Source: Ectocarpus siliculosus (Eukaryota > Sar > Phaeophyceae > Ectocarpales > Ectocarpaceae). Taken from it: a stretch of DNA of 55,271 bases. Positions within the stretch are counted from its first letter, which is position 1. Each line of letters opens with the position of its first letter. The stretch covers positions 6,013,659 to 6,068,929 of the forward strand of contig FN649734.1 of assembly GCA_000310025.1 (NCBI GenBank), read 5' to 3'. The translations under genes were made by a program, and so were the position numbers. A model generated the notes under the pieces. It was given only the letters and a program-made list of their open reading frames with translations, searched no databases and was not told the origin of the DNA. Below are positions 34,901 to 46,328 of this stretch, in pieces.

Positions 34901-37900
34901 GTGGCGAATCCCTGTGCGGTCGTTCTTTGTTCGGTATCCGAGGAAAACAGCACAGCTAGATGCCCAGACGTGCTGTAGAACTCGTGTCGTGCGCAAGAAA
35001 CGGCACATCGAGAATCAGTGGGCCTGAAGAGCGCCACGGTCCTTGTGCTCCCTCTGACAAGATGGTTTTTGGTGTTTGTGTTCCAGGTGACCATCGGACC
35101 GGGGGTCACGCCGGGTCAACTGGGGACGTACATGGACTCAAAGGAACGGTAAGCCTGCTGAGCTGTTACCGTGCAGGCTGTTTGCTTGAGTTCACCTGCG
35201 GTATTAGTTTCTCGCTTGGCATTTCGTACGATTGGGATCGGTTGTCTTCTGGACGTATGCACCCAAGCCAGGAAGCCATGCAGCAGTGAAGAGAATGAGA
35301 TACTGCGAAGAAGACGGAACGGTTGTTGAATACAATGGCGAACAAGGAAAGCCCAAGACGCTGGACATGATGGAGAAGAGAGTGGGTGCGAGAGGTTTTG
35401 AATTCTCTCCGATCGAATCCGTAAAGTCAACAGCATTGAGCCGAAAGCAGCAACAGCTAGTCAATGCACCGGCAGAACTGCATGTATGGAGGGTCTGTTC
35501 CTGAGCCGTGCCGCCTCTCGAAAGTGATTATTATACGGCGTGTCGATTCGATTCGATTCGATTCCTCAATTGTATAGTGCCGGCCTGTCTGACCCTTCGT
35601 GCGACACGAGGGCGAAGTCTACATGGCGCACTCCTTCTTCGGTTTTGGCCGGTTGCGCAGCGGCAAGCGACTACACAGTGATCGTTGGTTAGATCGTTTT
35701 TGTCACATGACCATCAATTTGTGGCTGGCATATCAGTTGAATCGTGTCTAGTGTTCTGACGCTACGCGACGAGGTCCAAAAAATGACTCGTAATTTGAAA
35801 CCCTCATCATGTGTGCTTGGAATGAAATCTTAGTCAGATATCCATGTTGCGTTCATCTTGCGATAGTGCTTGAGTCTGCGTTTGTGCTGCTCTGCAGGCT
35901 ATTTAGTATGTACGCCAGCAGTTGGAAGATGTCTTTGAACTGATACGATCTCCGTGGCGTTTTGCAACCTAACGTTGAAAGCTTGTGTCTGGAACACCGT
36001 TTGTCTGATCTGAGCAGCGGCAAGTGGCGAGGCTTGTTCCTGCCGTCGGACGTGGTGCTGGAATCGGTTACCTACGGCGGCACGATTAGCTCAGGTGGGG
36101 AGGTCTATTTCATTGATATCTATCCCCACATGATCTCACATCTGTCCAGCTTGTGGTCTGCACAGCGTTGGGCTTGTGTACGATATACCCGAAATACAGG
36201 TACTGTATCTAACCTTTTTTCACCTCCCTGATCGATCTGATCCATCCGAGAATTCGGGTGCCTTACAGTCCGAAGACACCATAGTGCATGCGATCTGTTC
36301 GTGCTGCCTGTGGATGTGAAGTGTGGTCAATGGTAGTCACATTTATAGAACTATTTCGGAGACTCGGAGCTCCGTGGTATGGGTATCCTTTTATAGGGTA
36401 TGCATCTGTTGTATCGCCTATCTCAGTCGTCTCGTCGTTCTCTTCCATAGTGGGTTGCAAATATCCTACTGCTGTAGTTTAGTCGTATTGCCCCTTTTTT
36501 TCTCGGCGGATACAATGCCGAATAGCAGCAAAAGCGAAACGATTCTCAGTTCCTCGTCACAAAGCAACGCACCCTGTCTTCGCCTTGTCACACTCGTGCC
36601 CTGTTGCTTTCCCCCCTCCATTTTTGGGAAATTGTGTCTTCGCAGCCTGCCATGGCACCGGGAAGACGCAGGTGAGATATTCACGCCCATCGTTATTCAT
36701 CGCGGCACAGCTGCTGCTGCTGCTGCTGCTGTGTTTGTTGTTGTTAGTGGTGTTGTTGTTGCTCGTTAGACATGTTGTTGAGTTGCTCTTCTCTTGGAGG
36801 TTCTTAGTGATGGCAGTATTTTTACAAGCAACGACCATCATTCCGCGGTGGCTACTGCTGTTGCTGCTCTAATCTGAAGCGTTACACATGCATGGTGGCG
36901 ACCCATTTAGCGATATCAATTTTCTTTCCCAATCCTGCATATTCGTGTGGTTTGGGTGCGCTTCGTGGTTTGCGTGCAGACCCTGCCGGACTACGTGATC
37001 AAGATGAGCTTCATCAAGTGGGACGGTACACAGGTGGACCTCAGCAGGGCGGAAGACCCGACCGGATTTGCCATCTGTGTCGCAAGTTTCGGGCTTGTCG
37101 GGGTAATTGTTGGTGAGCGCTGCACAGCAGTATTTGCCGTTGTTAAGCACTCTGGGAAGACCGTTGTGGAGAAATGTAGGCATACTGTTGGTGAGCTCTC
37201 TAGCTCCATCGCGCATAGAAATAGAGTAGGAGCATGGGGGATAGCGAGCAGTGACGTTTGGAAGTAGTCCATGGTGGGGTTGGTGAGGTACGGGGGTTTG
37301 TGAGTTGCGCTATGTTCTTGAATGTTTCTCGTTTATTCTCGGCAAGTCGTGGCCTTCTTCGAGATGTTGAAATTTCCGCCCGACCCAAGGGCCTGCGTCT
37401 TTCTCGAGACAACAAAGTACGTTCAACGGCGTTCTGACGAAACCCTTGCCAACCGTCAAGCCGGCGATGATTTTTCAATGCATGCCGCTGTTGAAGTGTT
37501 TCGTATGCGTTGCAATCAACAACTCATGCTCATGCGATGACCGAGCACGCCCGAGAATGGACGTTGATGCTCTTTGCACGGACCATGTGAACGCCCTCCA
37601 CAACAGGGTTCACCCTCCAGCTAGACGGCGACAACAAGGCCATTCGAGTGACGGACTCCAAGGTGAGGGCGAGAGACCTCTTCCTCGAGCACAACGAGCT
37701 GCCCAAGCCCGGCGGGCCGAACCCTCTGAGAGAAGCGTGGAACGGGGGCTACGCCGTCGAGGCCTTCTACCTCGCGGCCTCTAGTCTCAAGGTCACCAAT
37801 ATCCTCAGGTGAGCGCCAAAGACAGACGTGCGATAGTCGTAGTCATAGCTGAATCGTAGATTCGGGGAAGATGTGTTGGATTTTTGCTGGGGCTGGTGGG

Positions 37901-38665
37901 TGTTGGTGTCGTCTCTGCTCGAGGTTTTCGGGAGGATTTGGATCGGATTTTTTTTTTGCTGGTTGGAAGACAGGAGCATGATTCTTGGTCTTGGTCTTGG
38001 CCCTGGTGGCTTCAAGCATTACGGTACAAACGATGTTGCTGGCCCTCCTGAGTACCGACGTCGTTTGTGAAGTGTTAGGTTCCTCTGCTGGTGTACAAGC
38101 ACTTTGTTGCGACCACACAAGTCCTCTACGGACGATTTTGTATCAAGACGTGAAGAGTTTCCTCGCGAGTAGACCAGCAACAACGACGACAACAACACCA
38201 TGCAACATGTTGTTTGCAGCACCGAGTTCGAGGATCAGAGGTGGGATCCGTACGACGACATATGCGCGATCAAGACTTTCCAGCGCACCAACAGGGCCGT
38301 CAAGAAAGACAACGACAAGTTCCTGGGCTACGACCAAAAGACGTCTACTCGCTTCGACCGAAACTTCAGCATTTCCGACTTCCTCAAGGTCAACCTTGGC
38401 ACCGAAGTGGGACTGCCTCTGGTACGTAGATTCGTGATTGTGGGAGACCTATGGTATGCTTGTGATGCTTTTGTTTCTAGGTTGGCCGTTGGGAAGGATG
38501 GGGTGTTGGGCCGGGGCGGTTACCTCTTGTGTAGCCGTACGGCACCCGATATGATGACTCAGACGAAAAAACGTGGTAGGTAGAAGCAGAAAGACGACCC
38601 AGAGATAAGTGAATAAGGGACGCAGGGAGGGACGCAAGCAGAGTAAATTATTTAGAACGAGAGCG

Positions 38666-38701
<36 letters not shown>

Positions 38702-41700
38702 CGACATAGGTAAGCAGGAGGACGGGTACAGAGACGAGGATTTTGAGACAATGGCAACTTGAAGGGGGGAATTTTGGGAGGGAGCACCATGAGAAGCAGG
38801 GAAAAGGAAGGATCAGAAACGTATACAGGGAAAGGAAAAAAGCGATCTGACGCGTAAATGTCAAGGTTATTCCAAGTGCTGAGCTCACTTACTTTCCTCG
38901 TGATGCTCACTCCGATCGTCAACCAGGTGGCCAAGTTCGGGGATAAGCCAGCTTTGGTGGCGTTCTACTCCAGGACGGCCGCAAAGGCGTTCGAACCGGT
39001 TGGAAAGGAATTCGGAAAAGTTCACTACGAAGTCTCACTCGCACAGGTGCTGCTAAAGGACCTCCATGCCGCATTGAATATTTGTGATGAGTTGTGTTGA
39101 CCCGGGATTGCCTTGAAAAATGCTGGAAATTCCATTCCGTCCCCTTTTCCGTGGCGACATACGAGTTCTAGAATACGTCCACAACAGTGATCTGACTTCG
39201 GTCGGTAGCAGCCTTCTAGAATTTGACGGAAGGTTCCCCCCGCACGTCCTTACGGTCATCACTGCAACGACCCCACTGGCTGTCAGCCACACAATTAACA
39301 TTGAAACGTCTCCGGTGTCGGTGTCTACTTCTTTGGCGGTTGGTGCGGCGCAGCTGGGCAATGGAAAGCTATAATATTTGCCACCACTTCCCACACGGGC
39401 ACGTTCCCGACTCCCTTTAGTTTCAGTAGTGCAGTACTACGGTATCTCCTCGGTGGGGGGTTACTTGTAAGAGCTAAGCCGTCGTCTTTGGTTGCGGGTA
39501 TGGTGGAACATCTTCAGCAGCTTGCCACCGCTGTCCGCCGATCTTTACGCATCGTTCTAGAAGCACGAATGTACCCAATTTGATCGATTTGTCGGCGCTT
39601 GCTTGCGTTCGTCGTCGATTGTCATCTTCCAGGCAATTCATTGGCAGAAGTACATCTCCGACGGCTACCCCACGTCGGACACGGAGGTAAGGTGTCCTCT
39701 ACGTGAGACCTAGACTACGTAACATACTCGCCGTTCCTCCTCCACGCACGTTTGTGTACACGTCAGACACGGGGTGGAGTTTGCCCCTCCCCGGTTTCAA
39801 ATAGTTTCTGACTGACATGTAAACCGCTTGAGGCGGGAGCAGGCGACAGCCCGATGCGCCCCACGGTGCTGGTCTCATATGTGATGCAGAACGATTGCTT
39901 GCGTGGGAATAGCACTGCCGGCCAGGACTTGGTTGTTTTTCGTGTTGGTGTGCTCTCGTCGGTGCAATGGCTATTGAAACATCGGCGTCAGCTGTTGCAA
40001 CCTGATAGTCTCCTTTTGTCAAACCTGATGTCCGGCGTTCGTTTCCATGTCTTACAGCTTGTTTTGAGATAATGGCAGACATAGCTCGCCACCGTAGTAT
40101 GTGATTCCTGTCATGTTTTCCTTCCGCGTGCAACATTTGGAACCAGAAACTTTTTGCGGTTTTTATCGAACAGAGGAGACACTAAACGGACTGGCCCCGC
40201 TATACTCTCCGTAAACGGCATGCCGGATACCTTGTTTGCACGGTAGATGTCACACCAGAATAGCCGATCCAGATGTTAGGGGACACTGCGATAATGCATT
40301 CGACGCAACCGTTGCGGCTGACGCGTTTTCCACGATGACAGCATACAATACCAATACGTGCCTTCGTCGTTTCCTTTTCCTTAGGTGTGCATCAAGTGCG
40401 ACCCGGACTTCACCAGGTGCGGGAACCCATGAACCGGTCTACCTGACAACATTACGTGTGATTTCTTGCTTGCCGCTGTTGTAAAGAACACTTGGCTTGC
40501 GAGTAGGTCAAAGACTCCTGTCCTGTCAGAGCGCTTGTCCAGGCGCTGTCGCTTCCAACATTTTTGCCCACACTCGAATCGCGTCGGGAGCTGGTCAGTC
40601 GATACCATCTGTTGACATCGTAAACGTCTGCCTACGGGGAGACACGCTCTTGTATCCCTTCGCGAGAATTCCCAACCCAATTCGCTCGCCGTTCACTCCG
40701 ACTCCAGTGCGTACAAAGCGATTCATGCCGCGATCGGCATCACCAAGACGTTCGCGGAGGAGGAAGACACCCTCCCGCTAAACGTGGCCATGGAGCTGAG
40801 GATGACCAAGCACAGCAACAGCCCCTTGTCACCGGCCTACGGCAAGGAGGTGACTGATCCCTTGGGATTACTTCCCTTGTTGCTGGCGTTTTGGTACAGC
40901 TTGCTTGGCGTGGCTGACGCTAGCGTTACTGACACGTCTTGTTTGATTCCTGCTGCCGTACAGTTCGATCGGTGACGTGCTTAATTGTTTCACCTACCAT
41001 TATCACCGAGAAGCCGCCTCCCCGTATCATATGTCCAGGAGGTGATGGTATTGTTCCCATTTGTTTCGCTTGGTGGTGTGGCGTTGGCGTTGGTGTCGGT
41101 CTTGTTTTTGGCGCTACTGCTACCACTGCTGTCGTTTTTATCGACTTTGAAAGTCGGGCTGTTGCTACGATGGTGAGCGCCTGTCGTTTTTAGTCCTCGA
41201 CGTGCTGCCCGGGGAGGGCTTCCAATGTTCACCTTTTTCATCCTCCAATGTTGTGTGGTGTCGAACATCGCTGCTACCGCTGTCGGTCCTTGCTTCGCCT
41301 TTTTGACAGGGAGACGTTTTCATGTGGCTAGAGGTGCTGTCCGCGGCCGGCACTCCAAGGCTGAAGGACTTCACCACCAGAGTCGCCGATGCTTGGCTTG
41401 CCATCAGGCTCAAGGTATGTTTAGCGCTGTTGCAGCCGTACCTCGACCAACCTGCAGGGCAATTAATACCACGTGCTTGCTCCTAGGTAGCTGGCGGCAC
41501 CTTTCAAGTCGCTCAGCAAAGTTCAGGACCAGCACCTGTTGCCGATATGCTTGGTCTGGTTTGTGGAACTTGGGAACGTCCCGAGAATCTTCAACGCCGC
41601 AAGAAATGTTTTGTGCCGCGGTATTTTGTTGGCCGTTTCGTTTCCGCCGTTGTAAGGCGCTTCCTTGACACTTTTGTTGATCAGTTTCCGTATCCTCAAG

Positions 41701-42314
41701 AAGTTGTCGGTGCTTTGGGATATTTTTTGTGACACTCGTGACGCTTGTGGGACAACACTTCACTCGTTAGGGTGGCAGTCGCTCCATCCAACGTTACCTC
41801 TTCCCTGCATGCACACGAGTCCCGTCTACACGCCCCTTGCGCACGCGCCTCCTTTGGTAGGAACATTGCTAGTATCTTTCCCTCCTAACGGACATGTTTT
41901 CAACCGCGGAGCACCTGGGCTATTGGACATGGGTGCGGGGCCAACCACGCCCCAAGGCGTTGTATATCTTGTTCGAAGAGTTTGATATGCACGTCAAAGC
42001 ACCGCCTTTGCAAGCTTGGATCCAACCTGTGCGGACGTCGACACAGGTGATTGGGTTTCGAATGTCCTTGGCTGATTGTGGACTTACAAGTGGTTGCTGT
42101 GGTGTCTCTTGCCTTGCCTTGGCCTTGACAGGACGGTTCCCAGGCTGCCTACCCGCACTGGGCCAAGTGGAGCGACGCGTACGTCGCCGGAGCAGACGCC
42201 AAGATAAAAAAGGCCTACGCCTCTCGGTTGCCCTACCTTCGGAACGCGTCGAGGCAGTTCGACCCGAACGGCGTCTTCGTCAACGACTTTTTCGCTAGGC
42301 TCTTCGCTCCTTGA
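31972..42314 (+). CDS. FAD-linked oxidase of the aldonolactone oxidase type
   Basis: Sixteen exons: 31972-32023, 33099-33250, 34171-34314, 35087-35148, 36018-36094, 36646-36671, 36980-37112, 37364-37420, 37607-37808, 38220-38421, 38927-39046, 39633-39686, 40385-40416, 40708-40849, 41310-41414 and 42132-42314. They total 1743 bp, or 580 residues. The start MKKGQAIVTGTSASKAG is inferred. The FAD-binding PCMH half shows NWAATVQTAPAKVLKP, RCVGSGHSW (H85 is the likely flavin-attachment histidine), VTIGPGVTPGQLGTYM and VTYGGTISSACHGTG. The C-terminal half shows AIHWQKYI, PHWAKW and RQFDPNGVFVNDFF, as in L-gulonolactone and D-arabinono-lactone oxidases, which oxidise sugar lactones with O2 or cytochrome c (ascorbate-type synthesis). 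The substrate cannot be told from sequence. All junctions are phase-consistent. Exon 8 is the weak point: its strong donor (37416) breaks the frame, and the frame-keeping donor at 37420 is poor. No signal peptide or membrane anchor is seen. Confidence 0.85.
32041..32095. repeat. CATA microsatellite in FAD-oxidase intron 1
   Basis: A run of CATA/CATACA units starts 17 bases after the exon 1 donor. Confidence 0.9.
33468..33670 (-). mobile_element. MITE-like element, copy 2
   Basis: About 203 bp in intron 2 of the FAD-oxidase gene, inverted relative to copy 1 at 21907. The ends are GGTACCGTACCCCCTGGACC and the inverted GGTCAAGCGGGTGTTGTATC. The shared core (CGCCATTTTCGGCA on this strand) and TTGGAGAAATTGGC-type segment align with copy 1. 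No coding capacity. Confidence 0.65.
38668..38702. repeat. TA/GA dinucleotide repeat in an intron of the FAD oxidase
   Basis: A TA run is followed directly by a GA run, between exons 10 and 11. Confidence 0.9.
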
Positions 42315-44700
42315 TGGCTCGCTCTAGCGGGGATTCCGGTTTGTGGTCGGTGGACACAGGAGACGGGCGACGTTTCAGGAGCGGTTCCCTTGCTACGTAG
42401 AATGAATGTCTCTTCAGCTAGCTGTTCGTGGGCCGGTTTTGCTTTGAGGCTTGTTGGTCGATCCCAACAGCCTTTTCTGTCGAGAACTATTTCGTCAACA
42501 CCCTATCACGCTGAATCAACGCGGTTGGAGACCTTCGATGCTGGCGGGATTACAGTACATCACAAAGATGTTTTGCTCTTCGTCCTCTCCGCACTGCGTT
42601 CTTTCTGTTTCCTGGTGCGGGTTCGTTCGTGGGGGTTAACTACAATATTGTATTATAATTTGGTTCATAGGCATTCATACATGTAGAGCGAGTAGAGTGA
42701 AAACATCATCAAATAGGCACCAACACTTCCTAGCTTTCCTACGCACACGTGACGGGCGGTTTGCTCCCCGCAGCGTTGTTTGCGTTTAATTCCTTGGTTC
42801 TTTGAGCCGCGTTGTCAGTAAGAGGTGGTAACCTTGTATATTCAGCGATCGTTAGGTACGTGCTCAGCGGGTTTGTTGATTTGACGTTTATTCCTTGGGG
42901 GCTCGTCGAAGGGAGTGATTTATGTACTGCTGTAGGATTCCGCTCCTCAAGTATACTGCAGTCAAGTCGGAAAATACAAGTCGTTCGTTCGGAGTTTTAG
43001 GAAGCCAGAGAAAGCCTTCTTGAGTGTGGTGGATGAGGTTCGGCTCCACACGCACACCAGAAGCTACGCCACCTTTTTGCTACATTAGGCGAGCCGCCCT
43101 TGCTTGTGGAGCCAAGCGCCCACCGTATGCCTAAACGAAGGACCTCTACTGTACGGCAGTGACAGCAGTGTAGCTGACCCGCTTTAGCGACCCCCTGTTC
43201 CCCGACATGCAAGCATGCCCTGTGTAGGCGGACACAACACAACACCGCGTGGCATCACTGCAACCCTGCTGTAATAGCCTACTATACCGGCCATAGAGAC
43301 CTGCCCGCAGTAGTTCCTAGATGCTTTCCTGTCACACAAATACTGGATAGGGGTGCTGAAACGGGCCACCACCCCTACACAGCAGTGCTGCACACGCAGG
43401 ATCTCTCAGAATGTCAGGTTTGGTCAGGTCTTGAATTTAAATTTTGAATTTGAAAGGAGAGGTACCGTATCCTGAGGTCATCTGCGTGCCCCCGCGCGCG
43501 GAAGTTGCGCCTCGTCACATGCTCACCGGCACAAGAGCACACCCTTGACATCTCGGAGCTCCGCGCACTGGTAACAAGGGCCGATGTCTCGCAGCTCACG
43601 GCTCGCGCGCAGTAGGATTCGCCGTGAAAGGTACGATGGGTGCCAGGTGATTATGGTACAGCAGTACACCCTAGTCTTTCAAAATGCGTTGGCCGAAGAG
43701 GATAATCTCTCCCTTGTGCTGCGGCAGTTGGAGAAGGACAGGGAGAGATAGAGCACCTGACACCGAAATGATCAGGGAGCGTGGAACAGAGAACTGCCTA
43801 TTCCCTGTTCCATGTCGATGTGTCTTCACCATACGACATGCAACAGTAGCATTCAGACAACCAAAGTTCCTCTGCTGGGACTATTTCAGAGGCGTGGCGG
43901 TCCGCACCAACTCGGCCGCTACATACATGTAACACCCACAAACACACAGGCAGCGCCAGCAGGAGGAGTGTTGTACGTTTTGGGATAGGAGCCGTTGACG
44001 AGCACAAATCAATCTGCGTGTGTTGATTCATGTAGACCAGGCGTTTCTCGTCGTGCAATTCGCACCCTCGAGAGCGCTCTCTGGAAGTGTTTTTGAGTTA
44101 CGGTCAACGGCAGCCGTCTTTTTTTTTTTCTCTCCTCACAAGTCACAGATTCATCCCTTCCACACTTGAGGCCTGTTGTAACTTGAAAAATTTGCACCTA
44201 AATTGAGGCCATGCAAAAAATAAGTTTCGGGGGGGTGCCAGGGGCCAAAGACGCTGATTGGTCAACAGGAAAAAACACGATGGGGCTTTCTCTGCCCGGA
44301 AAAGCGAGGCTTCGATATTGGGTGCAGCAAAAAGCAATTGCAAATTGAAGTGTTTTTTGCTGAATCGAAGTTCCCGAGTTGCGTGCATTGCGAGCCTGGT
44401 GACGATTATCACGAGCAAGCGCCTGCTCTGTTCTCTTAGAGGTATAACTCTGAGAAGCGGACACTCGGGGCGGCGGTCACACTACATGTAGCATCAGTAT
44501 GCACCGACCGAGCGCCCGTGCTGTTTTCTCTAACAGGGATCTGCGATTTTGCTACATGGTTAATAGCAGGCGTATCGCAACGCACACCTCGGGAGGTGTT
44601 GATGGTCCTTGGTGCGGCTGAGCGCACATCAGAACGAGCACTAACTAGAGCTGCTAGGTGCAACTGCGAGTGCGGAGGGGTGTTGTACAGCGTCAGAAAA
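42315..44700. other. Gap downstream of the FAD oxidase
   Basis: No supported gene. It contains two TACTGCTGTA copies (42925-42934 and the inverted form at 43658-43667), several looser CAGCAG/TACTG clusters near 43140-43270, and an AT-rich stretch near 44170-44220. It begins with the 3' UTR of the FAD oxidase. Confidence 0.4.
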
Positions 44701-44758
44701 TGACAGTCCCGTCAGCAAAAGACGGGACAAGAGACACTTCACGCGAAGCGAGTGTCGG

Positions 44759-44831
44759 TCCTATTGCGACTGAACGCACATCGGAGGGTTGAAGAAGAGC
44801 TCCTATTGCGACTGAACGCACATCAGAGGGG
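44759..44831. repeat. Direct repeat of about 31 bp
   Basis: TCCTATTGCGACTGAACGCA and the following CATC occur identically at 44759 and 44801, each followed by G/A-GAGGG. A more diverged third version (GGTGCGGCTGAGCGCACATC) lies near 44611. The repeat adjoins the 3' side of the gag-like ORF and may be part of the retroelement's interior. Confidence 0.7.
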
Positions 44832-44841
44832 TGAGTGGCTA

Positions 44842-45288
44842 CTAAGCGGAACCAGTGGCGACCACCACATCATCACCAGACACAGCAGTCTCAAAAGGAG
44901 ACGGAGATGTTCCGGTGGGGGTATGAACGGCATCAACAGCAGAACCAGTGGATACAAAGGGAGCAGCCGGTTTACGCGCACGCACACTGCTCGGGGCTAT
45001 AGCCCCACGAGCACGCTCATCCTTTTGGAAAGAGCGGACACGTCTGGCCTCAGCGCGAAGCTCAGACAGACGTGCGGCCTCTTCTTGAGGATCAGCGGCG
45101 CGAGCACCAACACCATCATGCAGTGCATACAGAGCGTGGTCGAAAAAGACAGAGGCGACTGCAGGATCAACATGTGATACAGCAGGCAGCGCCTCTGGCG
45201 AACCAGGCGGTGGGGGAGGAACCGACTTCCGAGAACTGGCAGGGCTGGCGGACTCTGAGTCCTCGCTGCCGTCCCTACGATGAGACAT
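44842..45288 (-). CDS. Gag-like ORF of a truncated LTR retroelement
   Basis: The minus-strand ORF starts MSHRRDGSEDSESASPASSR and encodes about 148 residues. There is a Ser/Pro-rich N-terminus, a short helical part (AVASVFFDHALYALHDG, then QEEAARLSELRAEARRVRSF), and a low-complexity tail. No zinc knuckle, protease, reverse transcriptase or integrase is seen. It is called gag-like mainly from position: it begins 123 bases inside a primer-binding-site-like sequence and an LTR on the same strand, where gag normally starts. The element appears cut short on its 3' side. Confidence 0.45.
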   Translation of the reverse strand: MSHRRDGSEDSESASPASSRKSVPPPPPGSPEALPAVSHVDPAVASVFFDHALYALHDGVGARAADPQEEAARLSELRAEARRVRSFQKDERARGAIAPSSVRARKPAAPFVSTGSAVDAVHTPTGTSPSPFETAVSGDDVVVATGSA

Positions 45289-45410
45289 ACCAAGAAAGGA
45301 AAGCAGGAGCAAGACCGCGCGGTAGAGATGTATAGCCAGTGGAGCAAAAACGAGCTCTCACGCTAGCAACTGAGAAACCAAAGAGCCGAGGGAAGGCTAA
45401 AATCCTTTAC

Positions 45411-45423
45411 TGCAGACACGCCA
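45411..45423 (-). other. Candidate primer-binding site
   Basis: On the minus strand TGGCGTGTCTGCA lies two bases inside the LTR end. It starts with TGG, the complement of a tRNA CCA end, as in LTR-retroelement primer-binding sites. The tRNA was not identified. Confidence 0.45.
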
Positions 45424-45425
45424 AA

Positions 45426-45692
45426 TGTTGTGGGATTACACGCGTAGCGATCCCTGAAGACCCTGATGAAGACTCACTTGTTTATTAATCTCTTGGAACA
45501 GCAGTGCTTGCTGTTGCTTTGCTCTCAAAGGTAGACTGAGCACAGAGGGGGAGGACATGCTCCCTCTAAAAGGGGCCACAAAGGTCCTGTCCCCTGTTTT
45601 ATCCTTCCATCGGGAGTGTACATCTCCCGCACTTTCCTCTGGGAATTACTCCGCAATACCGTTGGCACTGGCTACATTCAAATCCCATAACA
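45426..45692 (-). mobile_element. LTR of a retroelement (5' LTR, minus strand)
   Basis: These 267 bp are bounded by short inverted ends, TGTTGTGGGATT at 45426 and AATCCCATAACA at 45692, the TG...CA form typical of LTRs. A primer-binding-site-like sequence and a gag-like ORF follow on the minus strand. No second LTR was found in the window. Confidence 0.6.
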
Positions 45693-45732
45693 GGAGGAAA
45701 AGAGCCTTCCAAGGAAAAGACGCCGAGAGGTC

Positions 45733-46328
45733 GTGGCAGCGAAGTGCGACAAAAACATCACAGTGAACGCAAGCGACCTTATCAATCTCATGGGAGCAAT
45801 CATAACAAATCCCAGAGCACACTACTTCGAACTAGCGTGCGCGTTATCATTTGCTTCGGGGTTAGGGCTGCCAGAACTTGTTGGCAGCCCTGTCCAACTT
45901 TCGCCGAGTAGTCACAGTACTCACGAGGTAGATGAGAAGTTGTTAGTGTTGAGGGATGCCAGGGAGGAACCACCTACCGGATACCTCTATTGCGTGAATA
46001 CGAACACTTTACAGCCGGTGTCAAACGGTTGCGCGGAGTGAAGATATGCATCCCGTCTAACGCCCGCCCAAGCCATCGATATAGTAAATCAGCTAACTTG
46101 TACGCCAGAATGCTTCTTCCTGATGAAGTCCGATTTCGTGCGTTCAGCGATTTGAAGACGCTCCACGCAGTGATTGGTCATAATGTATTCACGGGGCAAG
46201 AGTTTGATTTGGGTAAATGGGTAATAGTTGCTCGTGGTGGTCGGAATTCGCCGGCCTTAAGCCGGAATTGCGCGGTTGTGAAAGTGAGAGACATCCAGGA
46301 CATTCATTTCAGGCAGTGGACGGTGTGA
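45733..46328 (+). pseudogene. Broken recombinase-like fragment (uncertain)
   Basis: A plus-strand frame from 45733 reads ITVNASDLINLMGAIITN then ELACALSFASGLGLPELVG and stops at 46041. A second frame from 45990 continues FTAGVKRLRGVKICIPSNARP, FSDLKTLHAVIGHNVFTG and ends at 46328. The first part resembles the helix before and including the box-I region of tyrosine recombinases or telomere resolvases (ALxxxSGxRxxE), but the arginine position reads Gly or Leu. The frames overlap near 45990-46041, so a frameshift would join them. It starts 41 bases outside the LTR. Family assignment is a guess; what is firm is two overlapping frames of ordered-looking protein. Confidence 0.3.

Noticed and set aside
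36646-36671. GTGKT as a Walker A nucleotide-binding loop
   Set aside because: It lies in the GG-TIS-x-CHGTG segment of the FAD oxidase and is explained by that family; there is no P-loop NTPase context.
41894-42050. Additional FAD-oxidase exon (FSTAEHLGYWTWVRG)
   Set aside because: No acceptor in the needed phase, and exon 15 joins exon 16 directly in phase with the expected motif order.
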